Source: Desulfovibrio sp. X2 (GTDB lineage: Bacteria; Desulfobacterota; Desulfovibrionia; Desulfovibrionales; Desulfovibrionaceae). Taken from it: DNA of 64,000 nucleotides. Positions 1-8,653 of the stretch are shown here, piece by piece. The stretch lies in NCBI RefSeq assembly GCF_000422205.1, contig NZ_ATHV01000019.1, positions 124,001 to 188,000 on the forward strand. Reading direction: 5' to 3'. The notes beneath the pieces were generated by a model that worked only from the letters and a program-made list of their open reading frames with translations, did no database searches and was not told the origin of the DNA. A program made the translations under genes and the position numbers. Position 1 is the stretch's first letter. Every line of letters begins with the position of its first letter.

Positions 1-1
1 C

Positions 2-517
2 CTCTTTCAGAGCGACATCAGGAAGGCCCTCTCGGAGCTCGGCGAGCATCGCTTCCGGCTGCGCAAGGCCGTGGCGGGCGAGGTTCTCTCCGAGGTCCTG
101 GACGCGCTCACGACCATGGCCAAGACGCGCACCGGCGCCCTGGTCGTCTTCGAGAAGCGCGTGCCCCTGGGCGACGTCATCGAGAAGGGAGTGGAGATCG
201 GCGCCAAGGTGACCACAGAGCTTCTGCTGACCATCTTCCACCACAACACGCCCCTGCACGACGGCGCGGTCATCATCCGCGGCGACAGGATCGCGGCCGC
301 CAGCTGCATCCTGCCGCTCACGCACGACGCCACGCTGTCCACGGCCTTCGGCACCAGGCACCGCGCGGCCATCGGCCTCTCCGAGGAGACCGACGCAGTG
401 ATCCTGGTGGTCAGCGAGGAACGGGGCGAGATCTCCCTGGTCAACAGGGGGCGCATCTACTACGGGCTGACCGAATCCGCGCTGCAGGGCAAGGTCACGG
501 AAGCCCTGGAGAGCTAG
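2..517 (+). CDS. cdaA: Diadenylate cyclase CdaA, C-terminal part (truncated by window edge)
   Basis: Synthesises cyclic di-AMP from two ATP at the inner membrane. The frame is open from base 2, so the start and the N-terminal membrane helices lie outside the window; the GTG at 71 is internal. The visible part is the DAC domain. It holds the nucleotide-binding DGA motif (in LHDGAVII, near base 258) and the RHRAA motif (near base 360), both needed for catalysis, so the enzyme should be active. The stop lies 3 bases before the next start, and the order cdaA-cdaR-glmM is the classical c-di-AMP operon. Confidence 0.93.
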   Translation, partial: LFQSDIRKALSELGEHRFRLRKAVAGEVLSEVLDALTTMAKTRTGALVVFEKRVPLGDVIEKGVEIGAKVTTELLLTIFHHNTPLHDGAVIIRGDRIAAASCILPLTHDATLSTAFGTRHRAAIGLSEETDAVILVVSEERGEISLVNRGRIYYGLTESALQGKVTEALES

Positions 518-520
518 CCC

Positions 521-1462
521 GTGCGCAACAACTGGCAATACATGATCCTGGCCCTGGTGCTGGCCGTGATCTCCTGGTACCTCGTCTCCGGCCGCGAACG
601 GGTGGAGACCTGGATCGAGGTCCCGGTGGTGACCACGAACACGCCCAAGGGGCTCGTGGTGCTCGACGGCGTGCCAGCCAAGCTCGAGGTCCGCATCCGC
701 GGGCCGCGCGGCCTGGTGCGCACCGTGAACGCCGCGGACCTGACCTACATCCTGAACCTTTCGGGCATCCAGGCGGGCGAGAACAACATCACCCTGAACA
801 GCTCGAACGTCCCGCTGTCCGGGGCGCTCTCGCCCCTCGAGATCAAGCCCGCGCGCCTCACGGTCACGGCCGACGCCCTGGTCTCCAAGACCGTGCCCGT
901 GCGCCCCGACTGGGAAGGCGACCTGCCTTCCGGCTGGGAGCTCAAGCAGGCCTCCGCCACTCCGGCGGAAGTGAAGCTCACAGGGCCGAAGAGCGTGCTT
1001 GACGGGGTGAGCTTCGTGGAGACCAAGGCCTGGCAGGTGGACCCGGACAGCCCGAACGACATCTCGGGCCGCAGGCCCATCAAGCTGCCGGACGGCACCG
1101 AGTCCGATCCCGCCCAGGTCGGCGTGCACTACGTCTTCGGCCCGCGCACCGTGCAGCTGTGGGCCCGCCTCGCGGTCGAGAAGCCCGACAGTCCGGCCAA
1201 CGTGGTCATCGCGCCCGGACAGGTGCGTGTGCGCCTGGAGCTCCCGGAAAGCCTTGCGCAAAGCGAAAAATTCCGTAAGGAAATACGAGTCACCCTTGCG
1301 CCCGGAACCGACTTTTCGTCCGGCCGGAGGGACGCCTCGCTCGCTTTCGACCTGCCGCGCTGGACCAAGGTCCTGGAAGTGAGGCCCGACAAGGTCCATC
1401 TTACCATCCCCAAGGCGGCGGAAGCGCGCAAGGCGCCGGCATCCGCGGCGAAGCCCAAGTAA
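521..1462 (+). CDS. cdaR: YbbR-domain protein CdaR, regulator of CdaA
   Basis: 313 aa from a GTG start. One N-terminal membrane helix (about residues 6-22) anchors a long exported region made of YbbR-type beta-rich repeats, and the tail is Lys/Ala/Pro-rich. In Firmicutes CdaR binds CdaA and tunes c-di-AMP output; here the role is inferred from position and architecture. It starts 3 bases after cdaA and ends 15 bases before the ATG used for glmM, so the three genes are almost certainly co-transcribed. Sequence identity to distant CdaR proteins is usually low, which is normal for this family. Confidence 0.85.
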   Translation: MRNNWQYMILALVLAVISWYLVSGRERVETWIEVPVVTTNTPKGLVVLDGVPAKLEVRIRGPRGLVRTVNAADLTYILNLSGIQAGENNITLNSSNVPLSGALSPLEIKPARLTVTADALVSKTVPVRPDWEGDLPSGWELKQASATPAEVKLTGPKSVLDGVSFVETKAWQVDPDSPNDISGRRPIKLPDGTESDPAQVGVHYVFGPRTVQLWARLAVEKPDSPANVVIAPGQVRVRLELPESLAQSEKFRKEIRVTLAPGTDFSSGRRDASLAFDLPRWTKVLEVRPDKVHLTIPKAAEARKAPASAAKPK

Positions 1463-1477
1463 GGAGAACTCTTGTCC

Positions 1478-2833
1478 ATGACCAAGCGACTTTTCGGCAC
1501 GGACGGTCTGCGCGGCCGCGTGAACGAGTGGCCCATGACCCCGGAGATCGCGCTCAGGCTCGGCCTGGCCGCGGGCAGGGTCTTCAAGGCCACGACAGCG
1601 CACAGCCGCATCATCATAGGCAAGGACACGCGACTTTCGGGCTACGTCTTCGAGACGGCCCTGACCTCCGGGCTCTGCGCCTCGGGCATGGACGCCTTCC
1701 TCGTCGGCCCGCTGCCCACGCCCGCCATCTCCTTTCTCACGCGCAACATGCGCGCGGCCGCGGGCGTGGTCATCTCCGCCTCGCACAATCCTTACTACGA
1801 CAACGGCATCAAGTTCTTCGACCCCATGGGCATGAAGCTGCCCGACGAGGCCGAGGACGAGATCGCGGAGATGGTCCTGCGCGACGGCTCGGAGCAGTGG
1901 GACTACCCCGACTCCGAGACCGTGGGCCGCGCCTTCCGCATCCAGGACGCCTCGGGCCGCTACATCGTGGCGCTGAAGAACACCTTCCCCAACGAGCTCA
2001 CCCTGGACGGCCTGACCATCGCCCTCGACTGCGCTAACGGCGCGGCCTACAAGGTCGCCCCCCTGGTCTTCGAGGAGCTCGGGGCCAAGGTCGTCAAGTT
2101 CGGCTGCGAGCCGAGCGGCAGGAACATCAACGAGCAGTGCGGCTCGACCTATCCCGAGCGCATCGCTGCGAAGGTGCGCGAGATCGGCGCGGACATCGGC
2201 ATCGCCCTGGACGGCGACGCGGACCGCGTCATCGTCGTGGACGAGAAGGGCCAGGTGCTGGACGGCGACCAGATCATGGCCCTGTGCGCCCAGGACCTCA
2301 TGGAGCGCGGCGAGATGAACGGCGGCACGCTCGTCTCCACGGTCATGAGCAACATGGCGCTCGAGATCTTCATGCACGAGCGCGGCGGCCGCCTGGTGCG
2401 CACCAAGGTGGGCGACCGCTACGTGGCCGAGGGCATGCGCCGGGAGAAGGCGGTGCTCGGCGGCGAGCAGTCCGGGCACATCATTTTCATCAATTTCGCC
2501 ACCACCGGCGACGGCATCCTTGCCGCGCTGCAACTCTTGCGTATAATGGTGGCAAAGCAGAAGCCGCTTTCCGAGCTTTCGCATCTGCTCGAGCCTTTCC
2601 CGCAGGTGCTCGTGAACGTCGAGGTGGGACGGAAGATCCCCTTCGAGGAAGCCCCGGAGATCGCGAAGGCCGTCCTGGCGGCCGAGAGCCGGCTCGGCGG
2701 CAAGGGGCGCGTGCTCCTGCGCTATTCCGGCACCGAGCCCAAGGCTCGGGTGATGGTTGAAGGCGAGAACGAAGAACTCGTGCGGGCCCTGGCGAGCGAG
2801 ATCGCCTGCGCCTGTGAGAAGTACCTACAGTAA
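1478..2833 (+). CDS. glmM: Phosphoglucosamine mutase GlmM
   Basis: Converts glucosamine-6-phosphate to glucosamine-1-phosphate for UDP-GlcNAc synthesis (peptidoglycan and LPS). The N-terminus [11 protein letters not shown] is the family signature. The catalytic phosphoserine motif ISASHNP and the metal-binding DGDADR loop are intact, and a GEQSGHI sugar-binding loop is present. A TTG at 1472 lies closer to the AAGGAG at 1461-1466, but ATG 1478 places the catalytic Ser at residue 102, the same number as in E. coli, so it is preferred. The protein is 451 aa, normal for the family. It is the third gene of the cdaA-cdaR-glmM operon. Confidence 0.96.
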   Translation: MTKRLFGTDGLRGRVNEWPMTPEIALRLGLAAGRVFKATTAHSRIIIGKDTRLSGYVFETALTSGLCASGMDAFLVGPLPTPAISFLTRNMRAAAGVVISASHNPYYDNGIKFFDPMGMKLPDEAEDEIAEMVLRDGSEQWDYPDSETVGRAFRIQDASGRYIVALKNTFPNELTLDGLTIALDCANGAAYKVAPLVFEELGAKVVKFGCEPSGRNINEQCGSTYPERIAAKVREIGADIGIALDGDADRVIVVDEKGQVLDGDQIMALCAQDLMERGEMNGGTLVSTVMSNMALEIFMHERGGRLVRTKVGDRYVAEGMRREKAVLGGEQSGHIIFINFATTGDGILAALQLLRIMVAKQKPLSELSHLLEPFPQVLVNVEVGRKIPFEEAPEIAKAVLAAESRLGGKGRVLLRYSGTEPKARVMVEGENEELVRALASEIACACEKYLQ

Positions 2834-2866
2834 CGACTCGAACACTCTGGCGAAAAGGGGGCTCTA

Positions 2867-3736
2867 ATGCTCATAAACAAGGTCGTCATTCCCGTCGCCG
2901 GCTGGGGCACGCGCTCGCTGCCCGCAACCAAGAACATCCCCAAGGAGATGCTGCCGGTCTACAAGAAGCCCACGGTCCAGTACGTGGTCGAGGAGGCCAT
3001 CTCCTCTGGCCTCAGCACCGTGGTCTTCATCAACAACAAGGACAAGAAGATCATCGAGGACCACTTCGACTACAACCTGGTCCTCGAGAACCTCCTCGCC
3101 CGCGCGGGCAAGGACAAGCTGCTCAAGGAAGTCCGGGACGTGGCCGAGATGGTGAACATCATCTCCGTGCGCCAGAAGGTCCAGCTGGGTCTCGGACACG
3201 CCGTGCTCTGCGCCCGCGAGGTGGTCAAGAACGAGAACTTCGCGGTCATGGTGGGCGACGACCTGATGTTCGGCGCCGAGCCGGGCATCCGCCAGCTCAT
3301 CGACGTGGCCCGGGCCGAGAACATGGCCGTCATCGGCGTCATGGAAGTGCCCAAGAGCAAGGTCTCCAACTACGGCATCATCGCGGGCGACGAGTTCTCG
3401 CCCGGGCTCTACCGCGTGCGCAACGTGGTGGAGAAGCCGCCCATGTCCGAGGCTCCCTCGCGCATGGCGGTCATCGGCCGCTACGTGCTCACGCCCGAGA
3501 TCTTCCCCTACCTCGACGAGGTCAGGCCCGGCGTGGGCGGCGAGATACAGCTCACGGACGCCCTGCAGATGATGGCCGCCGACAAGCGGCTGCTGGCGGT
3601 GAAGATCCGCGGCCAGCGCTTCGACGTGGGCGACTGGGTGGACTACCTCACGGCCAACATCTACTTCGCCCTGCACGACGAGAACCTGCGCGACGACCTC
3701 GTGCATCGTCTGCGGGAACTGCTCTCGTGCGGCTAG
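2867..3736 (+). CDS. galU: UTP-glucose-1-phosphate uridylyltransferase GalU
   Basis: Makes UDP-glucose from UTP and glucose-1-phosphate for surface polysaccharides and lipid-linked sugars. 289 aa, typical length. The N-terminal nucleotidyltransferase signature VIPVAGWGTRSLPATK is followed by IPKEMLPV. The GDD in VMVGDDL (about residue 128) is the expected metal/substrate site. It starts 33 bases after glmM and probably continues that transcript, which ends at the hairpin at 3754-3804. Together with glmM it gives this operon a sugar-nucleotide theme. Confidence 0.95.
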   Translation: MLINKVVIPVAGWGTRSLPATKNIPKEMLPVYKKPTVQYVVEEAISSGLSTVVFINNKDKKIIEDHFDYNLVLENLLARAGKDKLLKEVRDVAEMVNIISVRQKVQLGLGHAVLCAREVVKNENFAVMVGDDLMFGAEPGIRQLIDVARAENMAVIGVMEVPKSKVSNYGIIAGDEFSPGLYRVRNVVEKPPMSEAPSRMAVIGRYVLTPEIFPYLDEVRPGVGGEIQLTDALQMMAADKRLLAVKIRGQRFDVGDWVDYLTANIYFALHDENLRDDLVHRLRELLSCG

Positions 3737-3753
3737 AGCCGCACGCGGCGTGT

Positions 3754-3804
3754 CGCGCCCCCGTCCCGGCAGCCTCGGCTGGCGGGACGGGGGCGCGCCG
3801 TTTT
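3754..3804 (+). terminator. Intrinsic terminator after galU
   Basis: A 13-bp perfect inverted repeat (3755-3767 with 3784-3796, GCGCCCCCGTCCC and its complement) can be extended by one pair. It is followed a few bases later by TTTT (3801-3804). It sits between the galU stop and priA and should end the cdaA-cdaR-glmM-galU transcript. Confidence 0.75.
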
Positions 3805-3861
3805 CCGGGCCTGTTCCGGTCCGGCGTTTTTCCGCGAATCGCCTCCAACCCCTGCTGAACC

Positions 3862-6228
3862 GTGCCCGACGCTCCCCGTTTCCTGCGCGTGGCCCTGCCG
3901 AGCCCGCCCTTCGCCCTCCTGACCTACGAACTGCCGGAATATTTCCCGGCCGAAGCCTTCGTACCCGGCAGCCGGGCCTTGGCGCCGCTCGGCGGCGGTT
4001 TCCGCGCCGTGGTCGTCGTCGGACCGGAGGAGGCGGCGCCCGAGGGCGTGGCCACGCGGCCGCTGCTCTGGCCGCTCGAGCGCGAGCCCCTGCTCGGGGC
4101 GGACTACCTGGAGATGGCCAGGAACCTTTCCGCGCGGCTGGCCGAGCCGCTGGGGCAGGTCCTCTTCGGCCTCCTGCCGCGGGGCGTGCGCAGCGCCCAG
4201 GTGCGCTACAAGGTGCGCGGCGGCAAGGGGCGCAAGCGCAGCTTCTCGCCCCGCGACCTGGCCGATCTGCCCGGCGCCGAGCTGGCCGCGCTGGCCGGGG
4301 AGTGGATGCGGGGCAGAATGGAGGTGGCGGGCAAGCCCGAGCGCGACATCTGCGTGCGGCTGCTGGCCGATCCTCCCTGGCCCGTCCGCCCCGGCGCTGT
4401 GCGCCAGGCGCGCATCCTCGACTATCTTTACGACAGCGGGCCGGTGGCGCGCGAGCACCTCACGGCGGCCATGGGGCCCGGGCACGAGCCCTCGCTGCAG
4501 GTGCTCGAGGAGCGCGGGCTGCTGGCCGTGGGGCCGTGGCCCGAGGATGCGGTGCCCGCGCCCGAAAACGGCGCCGGGGGCGCCTCCTGGCTGGACGAGA
4601 TAGAGCCCACCGGGGAGCAGGCCGCTGCGCTTGACGAGATGCTCGCGGCCATGGATGCGGGCTTCTCCTCGGGAAAGGGCGCCTCGCGGCTGCTGCACGG
4701 CATAACCGGCAGCGGCAAGACCTTCGTCTATCTTCGGCTCATCCGCCGCTGCCTGGAGCAGGGGCGGCCCGCGCTCCTGCTCGCGCCCGAGGTCGCCCTG
4801 GCCATGGCCCTGCACCGGGCGGCCTGCACCGCCCTGCCGGGCGCGCGCGTGGACTTCTACCACGGCTACCTGCCGCCCGGCCGCCGCGAGGCCGTGTTCC
4901 GAGCCGCGTCGGAGGAGGGGCCGCGTCTGGTGGTCGGCACGCGTTCCGCGCTCTTTCTGCCCCTGCGCGCCCCCGGCCTCGTGGTGCTCGACGAGGAGCA
5001 CGACGAGTCCTTCAAGCAGGACGAGCGGCTGGTCTACCAGGCCAAGGAAGTGGCCTGGTTCAGGGCCACGCGAGCGGGCGCGCTGCTCGTGCTCGGCTCG
5101 GCCACGCCGGACCTGAAGACCTACCACGCCGCGCAGAACGGGGCCATGCCGCTCTCGCGGCTTTCCCGCCGCGTGGGCGCGGGCGAGCCGCCCGCCGTGG
5201 AGCTCGTGGACATCTCCGGCCGCCGGGGAGAAGGGCCCCTGTGCGCCGAGGCCGTCGAGAAGCTCACTGCCACGGTGGAGGCCGGGGAGCAGGCCATCAT
5301 CATGCTGAACAGGCGCGGCTATTCGCCGGTGATGTACTGCCTGTCCTGCGAGGAGGCCATCTCCTGCCCCAACTGCCGCGTCTCGCTGACCTACCACAAG
5401 GCGCGCGAGCGGCTGGTCTGCCACTACTGCGGCCTGTCCCTGCCGTTCCCCTCGCCCTGCTCGAAATGCGGCCAGACGGCCTTCGTGCCCATGGGCGAGG
5501 GCACGGAACAGCTCGAGGAGGTCCTGGGGCATATCCTGCCGCCGGACACCGCCGTGGTCAGGCTCGACCGCGACGCGGCCAGGCGCCGCGAGCGCATGGA
5601 AGCCATTTTGGGCGATTTCGCCGCAGGCCGGGCACAGGTCATGGTCGGCACGCAGATGCTCTCCAAGGGGCACCACTTTCCGGGCGTGACCCTGGTGGTC
5701 GTGGCCGAGGCGGACATGGGGCTCAACATGCCGGACTACCGCGCCACGGAGCGGACCTTCCAGCTCCTGGTCCAGGTGGCGGGCAGGGCGGGACGCGGCG
5801 AGAAGCCCGGCACGGTGCTCATCCAGACGCGCAGCCCGAGCCACCCCTTCTGGCGTTTCGTGCTCGACGCGGACTACGAGGGCTTCTACGCGCGCGAGAT
5901 AGAGCTGCGCCGCCGCTTCGGCTACCCGCCCTTCGTGCGCCTCGGCCTCCTGCGCCTGAGCCATCCCTCGGACGATCCCGAGGGACCGACCCAGATCGCG
6001 GCGCTGGCCGGGGAGCTTTCCCGCCTCGCGGCGGAGAAGGGCGTGCGCCTCCTCGGCCCGGCTCCGGCTCCGCTCTCCCAGCTCAAGGGGCGCAAGCGAG
6101 TGCACTGCCTGCTCAAGGCCGATTCCTGGCTGCAGATCCGCGAGCTGTACGCCCGCGCCCGGACGCTCCTGCCGAAGAACACCGAGATCAGGCTCTCGCT
6201 CGATCTCGATCCGGTCAGCATGCTCTAG
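3862..6228 (+). CDS. priA: Primosomal protein N', replication restart helicase PriA
   Basis: 3'-5' DNA helicase that reloads the replisome at stalled forks. 788 aa from a GTG start. The N-terminal DNA-binding region is followed by helicase motifs: Walker A GITGSGKT near residue 280 and Walker B DEEH near residue 375. The zinc module with eight cysteines lies at about residues 493-530 (CLSC, CPNC, CHYC, CSKC). The helicase C-terminal half contains a GTQMLSKGHHFP motif. No Shine-Dalgarno sequence is obvious at the GTG, so the start is the least certain part. It is flanked by a terminator upstream and a convergent HTH gene downstream, so it is probably transcribed alone. Confidence 0.95.
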   Translation: MPDAPRFLRVALPSPPFALLTYELPEYFPAEAFVPGSRALAPLGGGFRAVVVVGPEEAAPEGVATRPLLWPLEREPLLGADYLEMARNLSARLAEPLGQVLFGLLPRGVRSAQVRYKVRGGKGRKRSFSPRDLADLPGAELAALAGEWMRGRMEVAGKPERDICVRLLADPPWPVRPGAVRQARILDYLYDSGPVAREHLTAAMGPGHEPSLQVLEERGLLAVGPWPEDAVPAPENGAGGASWLDEIEPTGEQAAALDEMLAAMDAGFSSGKGASRLLHGITGSGKTFVYLRLIRRCLEQGRPALLLAPEVALAMALHRAACTALPGARVDFYHGYLPPGRREAVFRAASEEGPRLVVGTRSALFLPLRAPGLVVLDEEHDESFKQDERLVYQAKEVAWFRATRAGALLVLGSATPDLKTYHAAQNGAMPLSRLSRRVGAGEPPAVELVDISGRRGEGPLCAEAVEKLTATVEAGEQAIIMLNRRGYSPVMYCLSCEEAISCPNCRVSLTYHKARERLVCHYCGLSLPFPSPCSKCGQTAFVPMGEGTEQLEEVLGHILPPDTAVVRLDRDAARRRERMEAILGDFAAGRAQVMVGTQMLSKGHHFPGVTLVVVAEADMGLNMPDYRATERTFQLLVQVAGRAGRGEKPGTVLIQTRSPSHPFWRFVLDADYEGFYAREIELRRRFGYPPFVRLGLLRLSHPSDDPEGPTQIAALAGELSRLAAEKGVRLLGPAPAPLSQLKGRKRVHCLLKADSWLQIRELYARARTLLPKNTEIRLSLDLDPVSML

Positions 6229-6342
6229 CGCTGGCAGGTCCAGGTCGGGCCTGCGGATTTTCCGCGGGCACGCGACAAGGCCACGCATTCCCGGGACACG
6301 GGGCGAATCAGGTTGGAGAAGGGGGAAGGAGGCGCCGGGCGC

Positions 6343-6636
6343 TCAGCTGCCCGGGGTCTTGGCGTCTTTCGCCTGGGGCGTGTCCGCGGCCGGGGTCTTG
6401 CGCGGTCGTCCCGGGCCGTTACCCGGATCGGGCAGAAGCTCGCCGGGCACGCCGAGGTCCACGAGCAGGGCGTGGATGCGCCGTGAGCGGCGCTTGCCCT
6501 GCAGCACGTAGGTGATGAACGAGGGGTCCACGCCGATCTGGCGCGCGAGGTCCGCCTTGGAGATGCCGTGGTAGGCCAGCCATGCGCTGACGGCCCGCTC
6601 GCGGTCGATCAGGCTGAGATCGAGAAGCAACGACAT
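6343..6636 (-). CDS. Small HTH DNA-binding protein (first of three tandem paralogues)
   Basis: 97 aa. Starts MSLLLDLSLIDRERAVSAWL, followed by a lambda-Cro/CI-like helix-turn-helix (SKADLARQIGVDPSFITYVL). The tail is Pro/Lys-rich and low in complexity. It aligns with the products at 6710-6955 and 7042-7299: each has a DL(S/T)xVDR-type lead, a YHGI(S/C) motif, an HTH and a G(V/I)P ending. It is probably a transcription regulator of unknown target. The palindrome GGCAA-AAAA-TTGCC just upstream (6649-6662) lies beside a possible -10 (CATAAT) and could be its own operator. Confidence 0.7.
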   Translation of the reverse strand: MSLLLDLSLIDRERAVSAWLAYHGISKADLARQIGVDPSFITYVLQGKRRSRRIHALLVDLGVPGELLPDPGNGPGRPRKTPAADTPQAKDAKTPGS

Positions 6637-6648
6637 GGGAAGTATTAT

Positions 6649-6662
6649 GGCAAAAAATTGCC
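6649..6662. promoter_or_regulatory. Candidate operator palindrome upstream of an HTH gene
   Basis: Perfect palindrome GGCAA-N4-TTGCC in an AT-rich stretch that contrasts with the surrounding sequence. On the minus strand it abuts a CATAAT -10-like hexamer (6644-6649), with a weak -35 (TTTTAA) 17 bases upstream, so a bound repressor would block the promoter of the 6343-6636 gene. A degenerate copy (GGCAA-N4-TTGAC, 6967-6980) lies just upstream of the second paralogue. Confidence 0.45.
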
Positions 6663-6709
6663 GATTTTAAAAGTAAAAAAAATGGAATGGATGCGGGTTT
6701 TCAGGAACG

Positions 6710-6955
6710 CTACGTCCTGGCCGGGCGACCCGGCCCCGGACCCGGCGTGGGCAGGAGCGAGCGGGGAATCCCGGCCGCCACGAGACGCTCCACGAGATTG
6801 CGGGACGCCCGCTCTCCCTTGATGATCCGGGTGATGGCCGAGGGGGACACGCCCACCTCCTCGGCGAGCTTCTTCTCGCAGATGCCGTGGTAGGTGAGCC
6901 ACGTGCGCAAGGCCTTCTCCCTGTCCACCTTGGTCAGGTCGAGTACGAGATCCAT
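6710..6955 (-). CDS. Small HTH DNA-binding protein (second tandem paralogue)
   Basis: 81 aa from ATG at 6955; the frame extends upstream but the paralogues align from MDLVLDLTKVDREKALRTWL. The HTH (CEKKLAEEVGVSPSAITRII) is followed by a basic GERASRN segment and a Pro/Gly/Arg-rich tail. It is related to the proteins at 6343-6636 and 7042-7299 along its whole length, pointing to local gene duplication. Target and function are unknown. A degenerate copy of the upstream palindrome of the first paralogue is present at 6967-6980. Confidence 0.68.
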   Translation of the reverse strand: MDLVLDLTKVDREKALRTWLTYHGICEKKLAEEVGVSPSAITRIIKGERASRNLVERLVAAGIPRSLLPTPGPGPGRPART

Positions 6956-7041
6956 TGCCGCAGTATGGCAAAGAATTGACCTCTCTAAAAGCCCTGGGCG
7001 GAGAAAATAACGCCGCGCGGGCAAGCTCCCTATGCGCCAGT

Positions 7042-7299
7042 CTATTCATCGAGCAGGTCGCGGGGGATGCCCATGTCCACCAGGGCCTTGAGCATGCTTT
7101 GCGAGCGTCGCTCCCCGGAGAGCAGGCGCGTGACAGTGGATGCGCTGACACTGAGCTTTCTGGCGATCGTCTTTTCGGAGATTCCGTGGTATATGAGCCA
7201 GGTACGCAGCGCTGTCTTGCGCCCGACTTTGCTGAGGTCGAGCAGGAGCTCGGCTGAGTCGTTATTCGAGGCATGGAGCCTCGACGATTGTTCGTCCAT
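7042..7299 (-). CDS. Small HTH DNA-binding protein (third tandem paralogue)
   Basis: 85 aa. After an unrelated 17-residue lead it carries LLLDLSKVGRKTALRTWLIYHGIS and an HTH (EKTIARKLSVSASTVTRLL), then GERRSQSM and MGIPRDLL. It is the outermost copy of the trio and has a good sigma-70-like promoter at 7339-7367. It lacks the Pro-rich tail of the other two. It is probably a regulator of phage-repressor type, but no phage genes are visible nearby. Confidence 0.68.
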   Translation of the reverse strand: MDEQSSRLHASNNDSAELLLDLSKVGRKTALRTWLIYHGISEKTIARKLSVSASTVTRLLSGERRSQSMLKALVDMGIPRDLLDE

Positions 7300-7338
7300 T
7301 GTATATCCTTTAACTGCTCATCTCCCCTCACTTTTTTC

Positions 7339-7367
7339 CTAATACGAAAAGGCGCGAACAATTGCAA
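7339..7367 (-). promoter_or_regulatory. Candidate sigma-70 promoter for the third HTH gene
   Basis: On the minus strand TTGCAA (7362-7367) is separated by 17 bases from TATTAG (7339-7344), in an AT-rich pocket. The predicted start of transcription is about 30 bases before the ATG at 7299. Confidence 0.45.
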
Positions 7368-7419
7368 TGGGATAGCCTGATTTGTCTGTTCCGGCGATTT
7401 TGCAGCCGTCATGCGGGAT

Positions 7420-7734
7420 TCAGGTCCGCGGGGTCCTTCTGGAAGCAGCCCTGCGTTTTCTGAACATCTTGAATTTTGCATAGATGGCAGGAAATACGTT
7501 GCGCAGCCTGACGAATCGTCGGCGCATGGACGGAGAACCGCTGATGACGAGGAGGATGCCGGGGACGATGACCGGCAGGCCGAGGGGCAGGGGCAGGATG
7601 TAGAGCGGGATGCCTACGACGACCAGGGTCCAGCCGGTAATGCGGCGCAGACGCTGCGAGGCGAACGGATTGCGTGCTGGATCCGGCATGGGGCGCTCGT
7701 GCTGTGCTGTGTCGAAGAAGTCGCATGACATCAT
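7420..7734 (-). CDS. Small membrane protein of unknown function
   Basis: 104 aa. A short polar N-terminus is followed by two hydrophobic segments (about residues 33-50 and 52-67) joined by a Pro/Gly-rich turn, then a strongly basic C-terminal half (SMRRRFVRLRNVF, then KMFRKRR). Positive charges on the C-terminal side suggest it faces the cytoplasm. The start is uncertain: two adjacent ATGs at 7734/7731, or the ATG at 7689, none with a clear ribosome site. The glycine/proline-rich double helix resembles small PGPGW-type membrane proteins, but no function can be assigned. It is on the same strand as the HTH genes, with a 120-base gap. Confidence 0.55.
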   Translation of the reverse strand: MMSCDFFDTAQHERPMPDPARNPFASQRLRRITGWTLVVVGIPLYILPLPLGLPVIVPGILLVISGSPSMRRRFVRLRNVFPAIYAKFKMFRKRRAASRRTPRT

Positions 7735-7815
7735 GCGCCTGCAAGGTTAAGAACATATGACGCAGGGGCTGGCCGCCGTCTCCCGGCGGCGGTCCGGAGC
7801 AACAGGGGAGAGCTT

Positions 7816-8589
7816 GTGCGGCGCGTGATAGTGAATGCCGACGATTTCGGCCTGTCCGACGGCATCTGCGGGGCCGTGGCGGAACTCATGGCCGCCGGGG
7901 CGGTGACCTCGACCACGGTCATGACCTGCGCGGACGGGGCCGAGGAGCGGGTGCGCCGCCATGCCGCCCTGCTCAAGGACCAGGCGGGGGTCCATCTGCA
8001 GCTCACAGCGGGCAGTCCCCGCCTGGGGGCCGCGCGCACGCCTTCGCTGGTGGACGAGAGCGGGGCGTTTCACCGCCGCGTTCCCGCGGGCTGGAATCCG
8101 GACCCGGCCGAGGTCGAGGCCGAATGGATGGCCCAGGTCGAGGCCCTGATGGCCTGGGGCGTGCAGCCCACGCATCTGGACGGACATCACCACATCCACG
8201 TCCGGCCCGGCCTGCGCAAGGTCCTCGTGCGCGTGGCCCGGCGCTTCGGCCTTCCGGTGCGCGCCGTGACCGGCGAGGACGTGACGGCGCTGCGCACGAG
8301 CGGCATCGCCTGTCCGGACGTGTTCGTCAGGGACTACGACGAGGGCGAGAGGACGGTGGAGCGGTTCCTGCGCCTGACGCACGGCGCGCTCGAACGGTGC
8401 GGGGAGAACGGGATCGTGGAGATCATGGTCCATCCCGGGCTGCCCGAGCCGGAACTCGCGAAGATCACCAGCTACGCTGCCGAACGGGCCGAGGAATGGA
8501 GTTCGCTCCGGCTCTCGGGTGCGCGCATGGCCGCGCGCTCCCAGGGGGCGAAGACCACCTCCTACGCCGCCCTCGGCAGGCGCCGCTAG
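7816..8589 (+). CDS. YdjC/ChbG-family carbohydrate deacetylase
   Basis: 257 aa from GTG, preceded by GGGGAG. The N-terminus VIVNADDFGLSDGIC carries the NADDFG metal-site signature of the family. A second metal-binding region, PTHLDGHHHIH (near residues 117-128), supplies the histidines, and VHPGLPEPEL near the end is also conserved. Members remove acetyl groups from chito-oligosaccharides or hopanoid glycosides (HpnK). The substrate cannot be told from the sequence, and no hopanoid genes are in the window. A second, unrelated deacetylase lies at 9436-10530. Confidence 0.87.
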   Translation: MRRVIVNADDFGLSDGICGAVAELMAAGAVTSTTVMTCADGAEERVRRHAALLKDQAGVHLQLTAGSPRLGAARTPSLVDESGAFHRRVPAGWNPDPAEVEAEWMAQVEALMAWGVQPTHLDGHHHIHVRPGLRKVLVRVARRFGLPVRAVTGEDVTALRTSGIACPDVFVRDYDEGERTVERFLRLTHGALERCGENGIVEIMVHPGLPEPELAKITSYAAERAEEWSSLRLSGARMAARSQGAKTTSYAALGRRR

Positions 8590-8653
8590 GGGCGCCCGAA
8601 GCGTCCCCTCAATCCTCCCGAATCCCCCTGTACCGCCGGGGCAGCCTCCGGAT

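Noticed and set aside
3733-6288. Long open frame antisense to priA
   Set aside because: It mirrors the priA reading frame in GC-rich DNA, has Gly/Arg/Ala/His-biased translation and no ribosome site; the same applies to the frames antisense to clpB (12005-14560) and cysK (beyond 20917).
7411-7728. Plus-strand frame overlapping the small membrane protein gene
   Set aside because: Polar, Asp/Gly/Gln-biased translation without domain features, while the minus-strand frame shows two clear membrane helices and a basic tail.
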